DNA of 64,000 nucleotides from Cryobacterium sp. N22 (GTDB lineage Bacteria > Actinomycetota > Actinomycetes > Actinomycetales > Microbacteriaceae): contig NZ_PJJP01000027.1 in NCBI RefSeq assembly GCF_002929555.1, positions 1 to 64,000 of the forward strand, in the 5' to 3' direction. Within the stretch, counting starts at the first letter, position 1. Every line of letters starts with the position of its first letter. The position numbers were made by a program, and so were the translations under genes. Positions 42,369 through 50,291 of the stretch are shown here, in pieces. The notes under the pieces are model-generated. The model did not search any database and was not told the DNA's origin. It was given only the letters and a program-made list of their open reading frames with translations.

Positions 42369-43592
42369 ATGACCCTCGACCCAACCGGCCGACCTCTCGC
42401 CGTGCCCGTGCAGGACGCTCCCATTCAGACACCGGTGTGGAGTTCGCCGGTGCGGCGCACGAGCTTGAGCACGATCGTGTGGGCGAGCGTCGGTATCGTG
42501 GTCGCCGCGCTCGCGTTGCTGCTGGTGCTGGTGTACCTCTCGACCTTCCTCGGTCCAGGTGCCCTGCTGATCTGCCTGCTGCTGGCGCTGGTGCCGCTCA
42601 CCCTGGTGCTGCTGACGGTGCGCTGGATCGACCGGTGGGAGCCGGAACCCCGGCCGGCCCTCTGGTTCGCCTTCCTCTGGGGTGCCGGTGTCTCGATCGT
42701 GACGGCGCTGGTGTTCGACCTCGGTGTGCAGATCGTCGTCGCGACCAGCGGGGTGGCCCGCCCGGCGGGCGACTTCACGGCCGCCGTCATCCAGGCGCCG
42801 CTCGTGGAGGAGTCGGCGAAGGGCTTTGGGATCCTGCTGCTGTTCTGGGTGATCCGCGGCCAGTTCAACGGTCCGATCGACGGAGTCGTCTACGCGGCCA
42901 TGATCGCCGCCGGCTTCGCCTTCTCGGAGAACATCCAGTACTTCGGGGTGGCGATGCTCGACGGCGGAATCACCGACCTCGGCGTGACCTTCCTCCTGCG
43001 CGGGGTGATCTCGCCGTTCGCGCACGTGCTGTTCACGGCCTGCACCGGCCTGGCCATCGGCCTCGCCGCCCGGCGCGCGAGCGGGTCCAGCTATCTCGGC
43101 GTCGTCTTCATCGGCCTGACCGCCGCGGTGCTGCTGCACGCGCTGTGGAACGGGGCGTTCTTCTTCCTCACCGACGACGCCTCCCTGGTGGGCTACTACT
43201 TCCTCGTGCAGGTGCCGATGTTCCTCGGTGCGATCCTGGCCGTGGTCATGCTGCGGCGCAAAGAGGAGACCCTGACGGTGCAACGGCTCGGCGACTATGC
43301 CGCTGTGGGCTGGTTCACCCCCGCCGAGGTGGCGATGCTGGCCACTCCGCGCGGCCGGCGCCAGGCGCGCGCGTGGGCGCACGGTCAACCGCAGGCGCGT
43401 CGCCTGGCGATGAACCGGTTCATCATCGATGCCACCCGGTTGGCTTCGGTGCGGCAACGACTGGTGAGCGCCCAGCTGCGTCCATCCCGTCGCGCCGGCG
43501 GAGCGGCCCGTGCGGGTGCGACCCCCGACCAGGTGGAGGAGGCCCGGCTTCTGGGTCTGCTGATGAGCGACCGCGCCGAGGTCGTCGGCTGA
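42369..43592 (+). CDS. PrsW-family intramembrane metalloprotease
   Basis: 407 aa with about eight membrane helices. Family motifs are APLVEESAKG (EExxK, near residue 147), FAFSENIQYF (ExxxE-like) and LLHALWNG (H of the third motif), all in membrane helices. B. subtilis PrsW cleaves an anti-sigma factor; the target here is unknown, and no sigma or anti-sigma gene is adjacent. The C-terminal 110 residues form a charged cytosolic domain. ATG 42369 has TAAACT seven bases upstream. Confidence 0.9.
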   Translation: MTLDPTGRPLAVPVQDAPIQTPVWSSPVRRTSLSTIVWASVGIVVAALALLLVLVYLSTFLGPGALLICLLLALVPLTLVLLTVRWIDRWEPEPRPALWFAFLWGAGVSIVTALVFDLGVQIVVATSGVARPAGDFTAAVIQAPLVEESAKGFGILLLFWVIRGQFNGPIDGVVYAAMIAAGFAFSENIQYFGVAMLDGGITDLGVTFLLRGVISPFAHVLFTACTGLAIGLAARRASGSSYLGVVFIGLTAAVLLHALWNGAFFFLTDDASLVGYYFLVQVPMFLGAILAVVMLRRKEETLTVQRLGDYAAVGWFTPAEVAMLATPRGRRQARAWAHGQPQARRLAMNRFIIDATRLASVRQRLVSAQLRPSRRAGGAARAGATPDQVEEARLLGLLMSDRAEVVG

Positions 43593-43633
43593 CGTACCGG
43601 TCACAACGAGTGCCGGTCACTACGCCCACGAGA

Positions 43634-43691
43634 AAACTCGCCGCCCGGTGGTGTGGCACTGCCGACAACTCTCCCGGTGCGGCGAGTTTCT
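43634..43691. terminator. Long-loop hairpin AAACTCGCCGC/GCGGCGAGTTT
   Basis: Perfect 11-bp arms at 43634-43644 and 43681-43691 enclose 36 nt that can form smaller stems (GTGTGGCACTGCC). It follows the PrsW gene by 41 nt and precedes the FKBP gene. It is probably a terminator; a regulatory leader fold for FKBP is an alternative. Confidence 0.5.
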
Positions 43692-43780
43692 ATGCACTAA
43701 GAGTGCACCTGCCGTCGGCGTTCGCGCAAGGGGGAATTTCCGGGTGTGCGTCGGGACCCGGAATCCGATTGGATGGTCTC

Positions 43781-44152
43781 ATGACTGATTTGAACTCCAA
43801 GCCCGAACTCGACTTCCCGGAGGGCCCCGCGCCCGAACAGCTCGACATCGTCGACATCGTGGTAGGTGACGGGGCCGAGGCCACCGCCGGCGCCACCGTC
43901 GACGTGCACTACCTCGGTGTCGAATACGACACCGGCGAAGAATTCGACTCGTCCTGGAACCGGGGCCAGTCGATCAACTTCCCGCTGGGCTCCCTCATCG
44001 CCGGCTGGCAGCAGGGTATCCCCGGCATGAAGGTGGGCGGCCGACGCAAGCTCACCGTGCCGCCGCACCTGGCCTACGGCCCGGCCGGATCCGGCCACCG
44101 CTTGTCCGGCAAGACCCTGATCTTCGTGATCGACCTGAACGGCGTCAGCTAG
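43781..44152 (+). CDS. FKBP-type peptidyl-prolyl isomerase
   Basis: 123 aa single-domain FKBP. Motifs VDVHYLGVEYDTGEEFDSSW, PLGSLIAGWQQGIPGMKVGG and RRKLTVPPHLAYGPAG carry the ligand-pocket residues Tyr, Asp, Trp, Ile and Tyr. There is no signal peptide, so it acts in the cytosol on proline-limited folding. A hairpin at 44186-44222 ends the transcript. Confidence 0.93.
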   Translation: MTDLNSKPELDFPEGPAPEQLDIVDIVVGDGAEATAGATVDVHYLGVEYDTGEEFDSSWNRGQSINFPLGSLIAGWQQGIPGMKVGGRRKLTVPPHLAYGPAGSGHRLSGKTLIFVIDLNGVS

Positions 44153-44185
44153 ATCGTTCGATTCGCACGTGCTTGATTCGTGAGT

Positions 44186-44222
44186 AGTGGCCCCGGAGAT
44201 GCTGACGGCACTCCGGGGCACT
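44186..44222 (+). terminator. Terminator of the FKBP gene
   Basis: AGTGGCCCCGGAG (44186-44198) pairs with CTCCGGGGCACT (44211-44222) with one bulged G and a 12-nt loop. The bases after the stem are TCTCATTGT, a weak T-rich tail. Confidence 0.65.
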
Positions 44223-44326
44223 TCTCATTGTGCGGCCAGCAGCCGGCCGTGACCTGCCACTCTCCTCTGCCTGACGGGCTGGTGTGAGTGCGAAAATGGG
44301 CCTCGCGTTCAACGCGACCGCGCGCC

Positions 44327-44332
44327 GATAAT
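44327..44332 (+). promoter_or_regulatory. -10 box GATAAT, near-leaderless start
   Basis: GATAAT ends five bases before ATG 44338. The rest of the 185-nt gap holds the FKBP terminator and no gene. Confidence 0.4.
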
Positions 44333-44337
44333 GGGAC

Positions 44338-44778
44338 ATGATCTCAATCGACTGTGCTCGTGCCCTGCAGCAGGCCGGATTGTCCTGGCATCCCGCGTCG
44401 GGTGACTCGTTCCGCATCGAACGTCCAGGCTTCGACTCCGAGGTCTTCACGGTCAGCGAGATGACCATCGAGGCGCATGAGTTCGACACCGGCACCATCC
44501 TCGGTTTCAACGGAACGACGGAGTGGGCGCTGGATTCGCTCGCGCTCGAGGACGCCCTGTGGCTGCCGCGGGAGGACCAGATGCGCGCACTCCTGCGCGG
44601 CACGTTTCGCGCCCTGCACAGGCTCGGCGACGACCGGTACCGGGTGAGCGTGCACGTGCGCGGCGTGGACGAGGTGTTCGAGGCGGCCACCGCGGCGGAT
44701 GCCTACGGCACTGCCGTGCTGATGCTCATCGGGCTCTCCGGCGAGGGCCGGGTCGCTCCGGCGGCGGCCAGCGACTAG
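44338..44778 (+). CDS. Hypothetical acidic protein
   Basis: 146 aa, beginning ISIDCARALQQAGLSW. It alternates short beta and helical stretches, has many Asp/Glu, and shows no signal peptide, membrane helix or metal motif. WALDSLALEDALWLPREDQM and RVSVHVRGVDEVFEAAT look like one compact alpha/beta domain. Similar proteins are common in Microbacteriaceae and are sometimes called CpaE-like without evidence (recollection). Function unknown. It converges on the PPOX gene, 3 nt away. Confidence 0.75.
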   Translation: MISIDCARALQQAGLSWHPASGDSFRIERPGFDSEVFTVSEMTIEAHEFDTGTILGFNGTTEWALDSLALEDALWLPREDQMRALLRGTFRALHRLGDDRYRVSVHVRGVDEVFEAATAADAYGTAVLMLIGLSGEGRVAPAAASD

Positions 44779-44781
44779 CGG

Positions 44782-45207
44782 CTAGTACCGCTCCGGTTCC
44801 GGGTCCAGGTCGAACCGGCGACCGCTCAGCTCGGTCGGGGTGATCTCAACCCAGATGTACTTGAGCGTGGGCACGAGCGGCCGGAGCGGGAGCTCGTTGG
44901 CGGCATCGATCTCGGCCTGGGTGTCGAGGACCCTGGCGATGCCCTTCACGACGACGCTCCAGGCGTCAGCGCGCCCGATGGCGTCGGTCTCGAGTGCCAC
45001 CTTGTTGTTCACGGTGAGGGCGAGAAGCTTGGTTCCCTCCGCGGTGCGGAACAGGAGTCGTTTGTCGGCCACCACGAAGTTGAGCGGGAAGATCTCGATG
45101 TCGTCCGCGACGGCGGCGGCGAGACGACCGAAGCTCGAGGACAGCAGCAACTCCCAGCACTCGTCCTCGCTGAGAATGCGAACGGGATCAAGGTCGTTGT
45201 TGTCCAT
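44782..45207 (-). CDS. Pyridoxamine 5'-phosphate oxidase-like (split-barrel) protein
   Basis: 141 aa. The split barrel of flavin or F420 proteins is seen in CWELLLSSSFGRLAAAVADD, PLNFVVADKRLLFRTAEGTK and a C-terminal WVEITPTELSGRRF. Actinobacterial relatives bind FMN, F420 or heme, and many are enzymes of unknown substrate. The gene is monocistronic, with 3 nt to the convergent neighbour. Confidence 0.87.
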   Translation of the reverse strand: MDNNDLDPVRILSEDECWELLLSSSFGRLAAAVADDIEIFPLNFVVADKRLLFRTAEGTKLLALTVNNKVALETDAIGRADAWSVVVKGIARVLDTQAEIDAANELPLRPLVPTLKYIWVEITPTELSGRRFDLDPEPERY

Positions 45208-45270
45208 ACCTCATCGTCCCACTTTGCGGTCCACTCGGCGAGTAAGCCGTGTGGACCGCGGCGTGTTGCC

Positions 45271-46419
45271 CTACGGCCGGGTGTCGGAGTGCAGTTCGGC
45301 CGAGTCGGCGGGAGCCTGAACCTGGTTGGAGCGGCGACGCAGCAGCATCACGGCGAAAAGGATTCCACCGGCCAGCAACGCTCCGGCCGCGACCAGGAAC
45401 ACCGGCTGGGCATCCGTTCCGGTCTCGGCCAGCTCGGTGCCATAGCCGGCTCCGCTGCCGCCGCCGCCGGCGGCGACGGGGATCAACGGGTTCGCGGCGG
45501 TCGCCGACGGGCTGGGCGTCTGGCCTGCCCCGACGGACGGCGGGGTCGATGAGGGTGTGGGCGTCGGCGTGGTGGTGTCGCCGGGGGTGGGCGTGGGGGT
45601 GGGGGTGCTCGTGGAGACCGGAGGCTGTGTCGGGGTGGGGACGACGGTTCCGGCGGGCAGGATCCGGTTCGTCATCGAGGCGGTGCAGGTCAGCGTGGAG
45701 CCGCCGCCGTTCACGGAATCGTTGCACTGACGGATGGTCACGGGCAGTGCCGCGCTGACCGTCGACGGATCGACGGTGCAGGTGACGCGGCGGGCGGCCC
45801 CGCCGCCGTTGACGGAGGCGTTGCACTGGGTGATGGTGGCCGAAGTGGTCGAGGACACCGGGGCGCAGTTCAGCGTGGGGGCGGGACCTTCCGCACCCGA
45901 GCCGTTGCACTGGTTCACGGTCGCGGGTGAGGTCGTGGCATCGCCGGTGATGATGTTCTCCACCGTCACGTTGCAGGTCGCGATCGACCCGCCGCCGTTG
46001 GCGGAGTTGTTGCACTGGTCGACGACGGTGGTGGCCGTGGGGAAGCTCACCGGGATATTGGTACACACCAGTTCGCCGACCGCGCCTTCACAGGTGCGCA
46101 CGGAGATGTCCGAGCGGGACAGCCCCGTGTCGAGGTCGAGGTAGTTCGTGATGGTGACGTCACAGGCGATTTCGTTGCCGCCGCCGTCCTGGATGTAGTT
46201 GCACTGGTTGACCGTGCCGGGCACCGGCGCCGCGGAGGCGGGCGCCTGGGTGGTGCCGAGGATCGCGGCAGCGGCGACTACCAGGCCGAACGTGACGGCG
46301 AGGCCCCGCCGGAGGAGGACGCCGGGCCGCCCGGCGGCCGGCTTGCCGGCTCTGCGCGGTGAATCGGCGGTGCCGCCGACCTCAGGAATTGATGATGCAG
46401 ACGAATATGCCGTTGCCAT
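45271..46419 (-). CDS. LAETG-anchored surface protein with Cys-pair repeats
   Basis: 382 aa. A twin-Arg-free signal sequence (LAVTFGLVVAAAAILG, cleaved near APASAA) leads to about five repeats with the pattern QCNxSxNGGGxxxTC, each with one or two Cys pairs (about residues 65-255). Thr/Pro linker PTPTPTPGDTTTPTPTP follows, then LAETG near residue 335, a membrane helix and RRRS. LAxTG is the motif of class E sortases in actinobacteria, so the protein should be wall-linked. It is likely an adhesin, a structural coat or a matrix protein. No sortase gene lies in the window. Confidence 0.85.
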   Translation of the reverse strand: MATAYSSASSIPEVGGTADSPRRAGKPAAGRPGVLLRRGLAVTFGLVVAAAAILGTTQAPASAAPVPGTVNQCNYIQDGGGNEIACDVTITNYLDLDTGLSRSDISVRTCEGAVGELVCTNIPVSFPTATTVVDQCNNSANGGGSIATCNVTVENIITGDATTSPATVNQCNGSGAEGPAPTLNCAPVSSTTSATITQCNASVNGGGAARRVTCTVDPSTVSAALPVTIRQCNDSVNGGGSTLTCTASMTNRILPAGTVVPTPTQPPVSTSTPTPTPTPGDTTTPTPTPSSTPPSVGAGQTPSPSATAANPLIPVAAGGGGSGAGYGTELAETGTDAQPVFLVAAGALLAGGILFAVMLLRRRSNQVQAPADSAELHSDTRP

Positions 46420-46529
46420 GATGGCCCCCCTTGTCGGGGCCCCGTGACCCCCCTTCTGGTCACGTTATCAGTATCGCCGGGCGACGTTTGTTACAGGGTG
46501 CTTACGACACGCCTTGCGGTGGTTCGTCG

Positions 46530-46796
46530 TCAGCGTTCGCTCGCCGCGCGGACCCTGTCGATCAGGTCCTTCCAGGCGCCGTGCACCTGCGGTTCCGCGA
46601 GAACCACCTCGTGTGGTGCGCACCGGATGCGGTACACATAACGGTCTGGCATCGGTGCGCTGTCTTCGGCCTCGTCCCAGGGCAGTTCCTCGAGGAACCG
46701 CATCCACGCGGCAGCATCCGGCTGCTCATCGACCTGCACGTCCCAGGTGACCCTGAGCCCAGCGATGCCACCGCTACGTGAGACGACGACCTTCAT
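46530..46796 (-). CDS. Emfourin-like inhibitor of M4 protease
   Basis: 88 aa, starting KVVVSRSGGIAGLR and containing a W-D-V-Q-V strand and a C-terminal amphipathic helix. Emfourin, the partner of protealysin, has the same start and length and occurs beside intracellular M4 proteases. Here it lies 91 nt downstream of such a gene on the same strand. It probably inhibits that enzyme in the cytosol. ATG 46796 has its own TACCAT box, so inhibitor and protease may be expressed apart. Confidence 0.8.
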   Translation of the reverse strand: MKVVVSRSGGIAGLRVTWDVQVDEQPDAAAWMRFLEELPWDEAEDSAPMPDRYVYRIRCAPHEVVLAEPQVHGAWKDLIDRVRAASER

Positions 46797-46802
46797 GGCC
46801 CC

Positions 46803-46808
46803 ATGGTA
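46803..46808 (-). promoter_or_regulatory. -10 box TACCAT, leaderless start of the inhibitor gene
   Basis: Minus-strand TACCAT, GGGGCC, then ATG 46796. It would let the inhibitor be made without the protease. Confidence 0.4.
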
Positions 46809-46887
46809 CGTCCGGCCGGGTCACGATCGGGGATGTTGGCATGATCGGAGGTGGCTTGCCAGTGAACACCGAACGGTCATTGCCGCG

Positions 46888-48045
46888 TCACGAGGCCGCT
46901 CGCAGCGGATCGAAGACCACGCCCACTCCGTTCCACCCCGCCAGAACCGCGCCGTGCTCGGCGGAGTCCACCCCGTAGCGGGTGATCGCGGCCGTCGCCG
47001 TCGCCTGGGCGAAAGCCGCGAAGTCGGCGTTTTCGGTGAGGTGGGGCCCGGTGAGCGTGTCGTACCAGATCTGCCCCGGTGCCTCCCACGCGTTGCCGCC
47101 GAGCGCCTCGGCGACCAGGTAGAACGCCCGGTTCGGGATGCCCGAATTGAGGTGCACTCCGCCGTAGTCGTCCTCTGTCTCGATGTAGCCGTCCATCGAC
47201 GCCGGCTGCGGGTCGGTTCCGAGAACGTCGTCGTCGTAGGCGGTGCCTGGGGCCTTCATCGACCGCAGCGCCTGGCCCTGCACCTGCTCGGTGAAGAGCC
47301 CGGCGCCGATCAGCCAGCTTGCCGACTGGGTGTCCTGGCCGGCGGCATATTGCTCGACGAGGGTGCCGAACACATCCGACACCGATTCGTTCAGCGCCCC
47401 GGACTGGCCCTGGTAGGCGAGGTTGGCGCTGTACTGGGTGACACCGTGGGTGAGCTCGTGCGCGATCACGCTCAACGAGATCGTGAACCTGTTGAAGACC
47501 TCGCCGTCGCCATCACCGAACACCATGCGCTCGCCGTCCCAGAAGGCGTTGTCGTAGTCCCGCCCGTAGTGCACCGTGGCGTCCAGCGGCAGGCCGTGGC
47601 CGTCGATGGAGTCGCGCTGGTACTGGCTCCAGTACAGGACATGCGTGTCGCCGAGCCCGGTGTAGGCCTCGTTGACCGCCACGTCGGCGACCGGGGGCTG
47701 ACCTTCGGTGCGCACGGTGCGGCCGGGGAGCCGCTGCAGCTGACCGGCGTCGCTGATGGTGCGGGTGGTGATCCCGGGCACGGCCTGCACGGGCAGCGTG
47801 GGCAGGGCGCTGGTGCGGCGCTCCAGGCGCAGGCTGCGGATGGGGTCGTCGACGCGCAACGATCGCCTGGCGGCCTCGGCCGCCGCCTCGAAGCGGGGGT
47901 CCTCGACCGCGGCCAGGTGCTCGAGGAGGTAGGGCGGCACGACTCCGCAGCGAAAGGCTGGGGCGGATCGGCCCTGGCCGGTGGAGTGGCCGTGCGGGTG
48001 GCCGGGGAACGGGACGGGGCTCTGAGTCTGGTCTGTGCCTGTCAT
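46888..48045 (-). CDS. Protealysin-like M4 metallopeptidase
   Basis: 385 aa zinc protease. HELTHGVTQY (near residue 197) holds two zinc His and the catalytic Glu, ESVSDVFG the third ligand Glu, and GGVHLNSGIPNRAFY (near 297) the transition-state His. There is no signal peptide. The N terminus has a short protealysin-type propeptide with RCGVVPPYLLEHLA. These features fit an intracellular M4 protease that is processed from a precursor. The emfourin-like gene follows. CAGACT lies six bases before ATG 48045, close to the leaderless pattern. Confidence 0.92.
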   Translation of the reverse strand: MTGTDQTQSPVPFPGHPHGHSTGQGRSAPAFRCGVVPPYLLEHLAAVEDPRFEAAAEAARRSLRVDDPIRSLRLERRTSALPTLPVQAVPGITTRTISDAGQLQRLPGRTVRTEGQPPVADVAVNEAYTGLGDTHVLYWSQYQRDSIDGHGLPLDATVHYGRDYDNAFWDGERMVFGDGDGEVFNRFTISLSVIAHELTHGVTQYSANLAYQGQSGALNESVSDVFGTLVEQYAAGQDTQSASWLIGAGLFTEQVQGQALRSMKAPGTAYDDDVLGTDPQPASMDGYIETEDDYGGVHLNSGIPNRAFYLVAEALGGNAWEAPGQIWYDTLTGPHLTENADFAAFAQATATAAITRYGVDSAEHGAVLAGWNGVGVVFDPLRAAS

Positions 48046-48121
48046 GGGGTGAGTCTGCCAGCACCGTCCGACATCCGCACCCCTCTCCTGCGGACGCCAG
48101 TCGTGCTGGGCCGACCGGTCG

Positions 48122-48883
48122 TCACATTGCCGACCAGCCGCCGTCCGACGCCAGGACGATGCCGGTCACATTGGCCGAGTCCGCGCTGGCGAGCCAGGTG
48201 ATGGCGGCGGCGAGCTGCTCCGCCGTGGCCACCGGCGGCAACACATGCTGGAACACCGGGCCGAGCACCGACCCGGCCAGGGGAGAGAGCATCGGGGCCT
48301 CGATGTTCGTCTGCACCCCGCCGGGAGCCACGGCGTTGCAGCGGATGCCCTGGGCCGAGTACATCACGGAGGTGTTGCGGGTCAGACCGATCACAGCGTG
48401 CTTGGACGCCGTGTAGGCGACCCCGGCCGCTCCGCCGCGCAGGCCGGCCTCGGAGGTGACGTTGACGATGGCGCCGCCGCCGCCGGCCACCATGACCGGC
48501 AGGGCACCGCGGATGAGACGCATCATGCCGGTCACGTTGATGCCGAAGACACGCTCCCAGGTGGCGTCGTCGACCTCGGCGACCGGCAGGAAGCCGTCCA
48601 TGACACCCGCGACGTTGGCGAGAACGTCGATGCGGCCGTTCGCCGCGGCGACCAGCCGGGTGGTGGTGTCCTCGTGACTGATGTCACCGTCGACGGTGAC
48701 GATGTCGAGGTCGCCGTACTGGTCGAGGAGCTCCTGCAGCCGGGCGGGAACCACGTCGCCGGCGATCACTCTGGCGCCCTCCTGGGCCAGTCGAACGGCT
48801 GTCGACTTCCCGATCCCGGAGCCGGCTCCGGTGACGATGGCGGTCTGGCCGGCGAACCGGCCCGGGGTCACGGCTGTATCCAT
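48122..48883 (-). CDS. Short-chain dehydrogenase/reductase
   Basis: 253 aa classical SDR: TGAGSGIGKSTAVRLA (NAD(P) loop), DVLANVAGVMDG (NNAG-like), VNVTSEAG (active-site Ser), YTASKHAVIGLT (Tyr-x3-Lys) and GGVQTNIEAPM. GDVV after the second strand suggests NAD(H). The substrate is unknown; 3-hydroxyacyl or sugar alcohols are typical. ATG 48883 has AAGGAG eight bases upstream. It is divergent from the flavin-enzyme gene at 49028. Confidence 0.92.
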   Translation of the reverse strand: MDTAVTPGRFAGQTAIVTGAGSGIGKSTAVRLAQEGARVIAGDVVPARLQELLDQYGDLDIVTVDGDISHEDTTTRLVAAANGRIDVLANVAGVMDGFLPVAEVDDATWERVFGINVTGMMRLIRGALPVMVAGGGGAIVNVTSEAGLRGGAAGVAYTASKHAVIGLTRNTSVMYSAQGIRCNAVAPGGVQTNIEAPMLSPLAGSVLGPVFQHVLPPVATAEQLAAAITWLASADSANVTGIVLASDGGWSAM

Positions 48884-49015
48884 CGGAGTGCTCCTTTGCA
48901 GATCTTCCTCGGGTGCGGCGTGGCGCCGACGCACCAGTCATAGCACCGTCTGGCCGCCTCGGCGCGGGGCCGACGGATGCGGGGACTCCGGCCGGTGTGC
49001 AGCCCCGCCGGTTTG

Positions 49016-49021
49016 TAGACT
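49016..49021 (+). promoter_or_regulatory. -10 box TAGACT, leaderless start
   Basis: TAGACT ends six bases before ATG 49028 in a 144-nt divergent spacer. Confidence 0.45.
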
Positions 49022-49027
49022 GCGGGT

Positions 49028-49906
49028 ATGCGCCACGGAATCGTCATCCTGCCCCAGTTCGACTGGCCCCAGGCCCGCCGGAAATGGCAGGGCGCCGAGC
49101 AGTACGGCTTCGACCATGCCTGGACCTACGACCACCTGTCCTGGCGCAGCCTCGCCGATCAGCCGTGGCAGGCCACCATCCCCACCCTGGCGGCCGCCGC
49201 GGCCGTCACCGACCGGATCCGGCTGGGCACCTTCGTCGCCTCACCGAATTTTCGGCATCCGGTGCCGTTCGCCAAGGAGATCGCCACCGTCGATGACATT
49301 TCCGGCGGGCGGATGCTTCTCGGTGTGGGATCGGGCGGAACGGGTTTCGACGCGTTTGTGCTCGGGCAACCGGCCTACACGCCCCGGCAGCGGCACGAGA
49401 GGTTCGCCGAGTTCGTCGCCGACCTCGATCTGCTGCTGCGCCACGAGGAGCCGGGAGCGGGCGGCTTCAGCTTCTCGGGCGACTGGTTCACCGCGGTGGA
49501 CGCCCGCATGGTGGGCCGGCCGGCCCAGAACCCCCGGGTTCCGTTCGTGATCGCCGCCAACGGTCCGAAGGGCCTCAAGCTCGTGGCCGAGCACGCGGCG
49601 GGCTGGGTGACCACGGGCGCGGACGGCGCCGTGGGCGAGGAGTGGTGGAGCGCGGTCGCGGGGCTGGTGCGCCGGCTGGAGGACACCCTCGCCGCGGCGG
49701 GCCGGGAGCCGGGCACGCTGGACCGTTACCTCTCGCTTGACAGCGGCGGGGCGTACTCGCTGCAGAGTGTCGGCGCCTTCGACGACGCCGTCGGCCGGGC
49801 CGGCGAGCTCGGCTTCACCGACGTGATCAGCCACTGGCCCCGGCCCGACGGCATCTACGCCGGCTCGGAATCGGTCCTCGACGAGGTCGCCGCCCGCCTG
49901 GCCTAG
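49028..49906 (+). CDS. LLM-class flavin-dependent oxidoreductase
   Basis: 292 aa TIM-barrel enzyme of the luciferase-like family: EQYGFDHAWTYDHL, RIRLGTFVASPNFRHP, IATVDDISGGRMLLGVGSGG and a flavin-phosphate site near PRVPFVIAANGPKGLKLV. FMN or F420 may be used; the pattern PNFRHPVPFAKE is shared by both groups. Substrate unknown. It stands alone and is followed by a 385-nt gene-free stretch with palindromes. Confidence 0.9.
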   Translation: MRHGIVILPQFDWPQARRKWQGAEQYGFDHAWTYDHLSWRSLADQPWQATIPTLAAAAAVTDRIRLGTFVASPNFRHPVPFAKEIATVDDISGGRMLLGVGSGGTGFDAFVLGQPAYTPRQRHERFAEFVADLDLLLRHEEPGAGGFSFSGDWFTAVDARMVGRPAQNPRVPFVIAANGPKGLKLVAEHAAGWVTTGADGAVGEEWWSAVAGLVRRLEDTLAAAGREPGTLDRYLSLDSGGAYSLQSVGAFDDAVGRAGELGFTDVISHWPRPDGIYAGSESVLDEVAARLA

Positions 49907-49943
49907 CTGCGGCCGACACCCGCGCGCGCTGCAGCAGGCCCGC

Positions 49944-50241
49944 CGAGATGACACTTTGCGCCCATCCGGAGCCCCAGAAAGGGCCTGAAGTGGCATCTCG
50001 CGGGAAGGGCTGTCGGCGAGATGGCACTTCGCGCCCCTTCGAAGCCCCGGAAGGGGCCTGAACTGGCAACTCGCGTGGCCGCCGGAGTGCGCGCATCGCA
50101 GCAGGCCCGCCGAGCCGCCGCAAAGTGCCCCCTCCGGGCGCGCGAAGAGGCACTTTGACGCAACTCGGCGCAGCACGCTTCGTCGAGTCGCCGCATTGTG
50201 CCCCTTCAGGGCGGTCGAAGGGTCATCTTGCGGCAAGTCGG
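49944..50241. repeat. Four tandem imperfect palindromes
   Basis: Units at 49944-50000 and 50017-50073 start CGAGATGNCACTT and end with its complement. Units at 50110-50168 and 50184-50241 carry GCCGCAAAGTGCCCC or GCCGCATTGTGCCCC and end CAACTCGG/CAAGTCGG. Each is 57-59 nt with a GC-rich centre. Two alternating types suggest stepwise duplication. The stretch 49907-50291 shows no gene. Confidence 0.75.
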
Positions 50242-50291
50242 TGCCCAGCGGACTGGCAGAGTGGGCTGACCGGGCGGGCGCGCGGTGTCCG

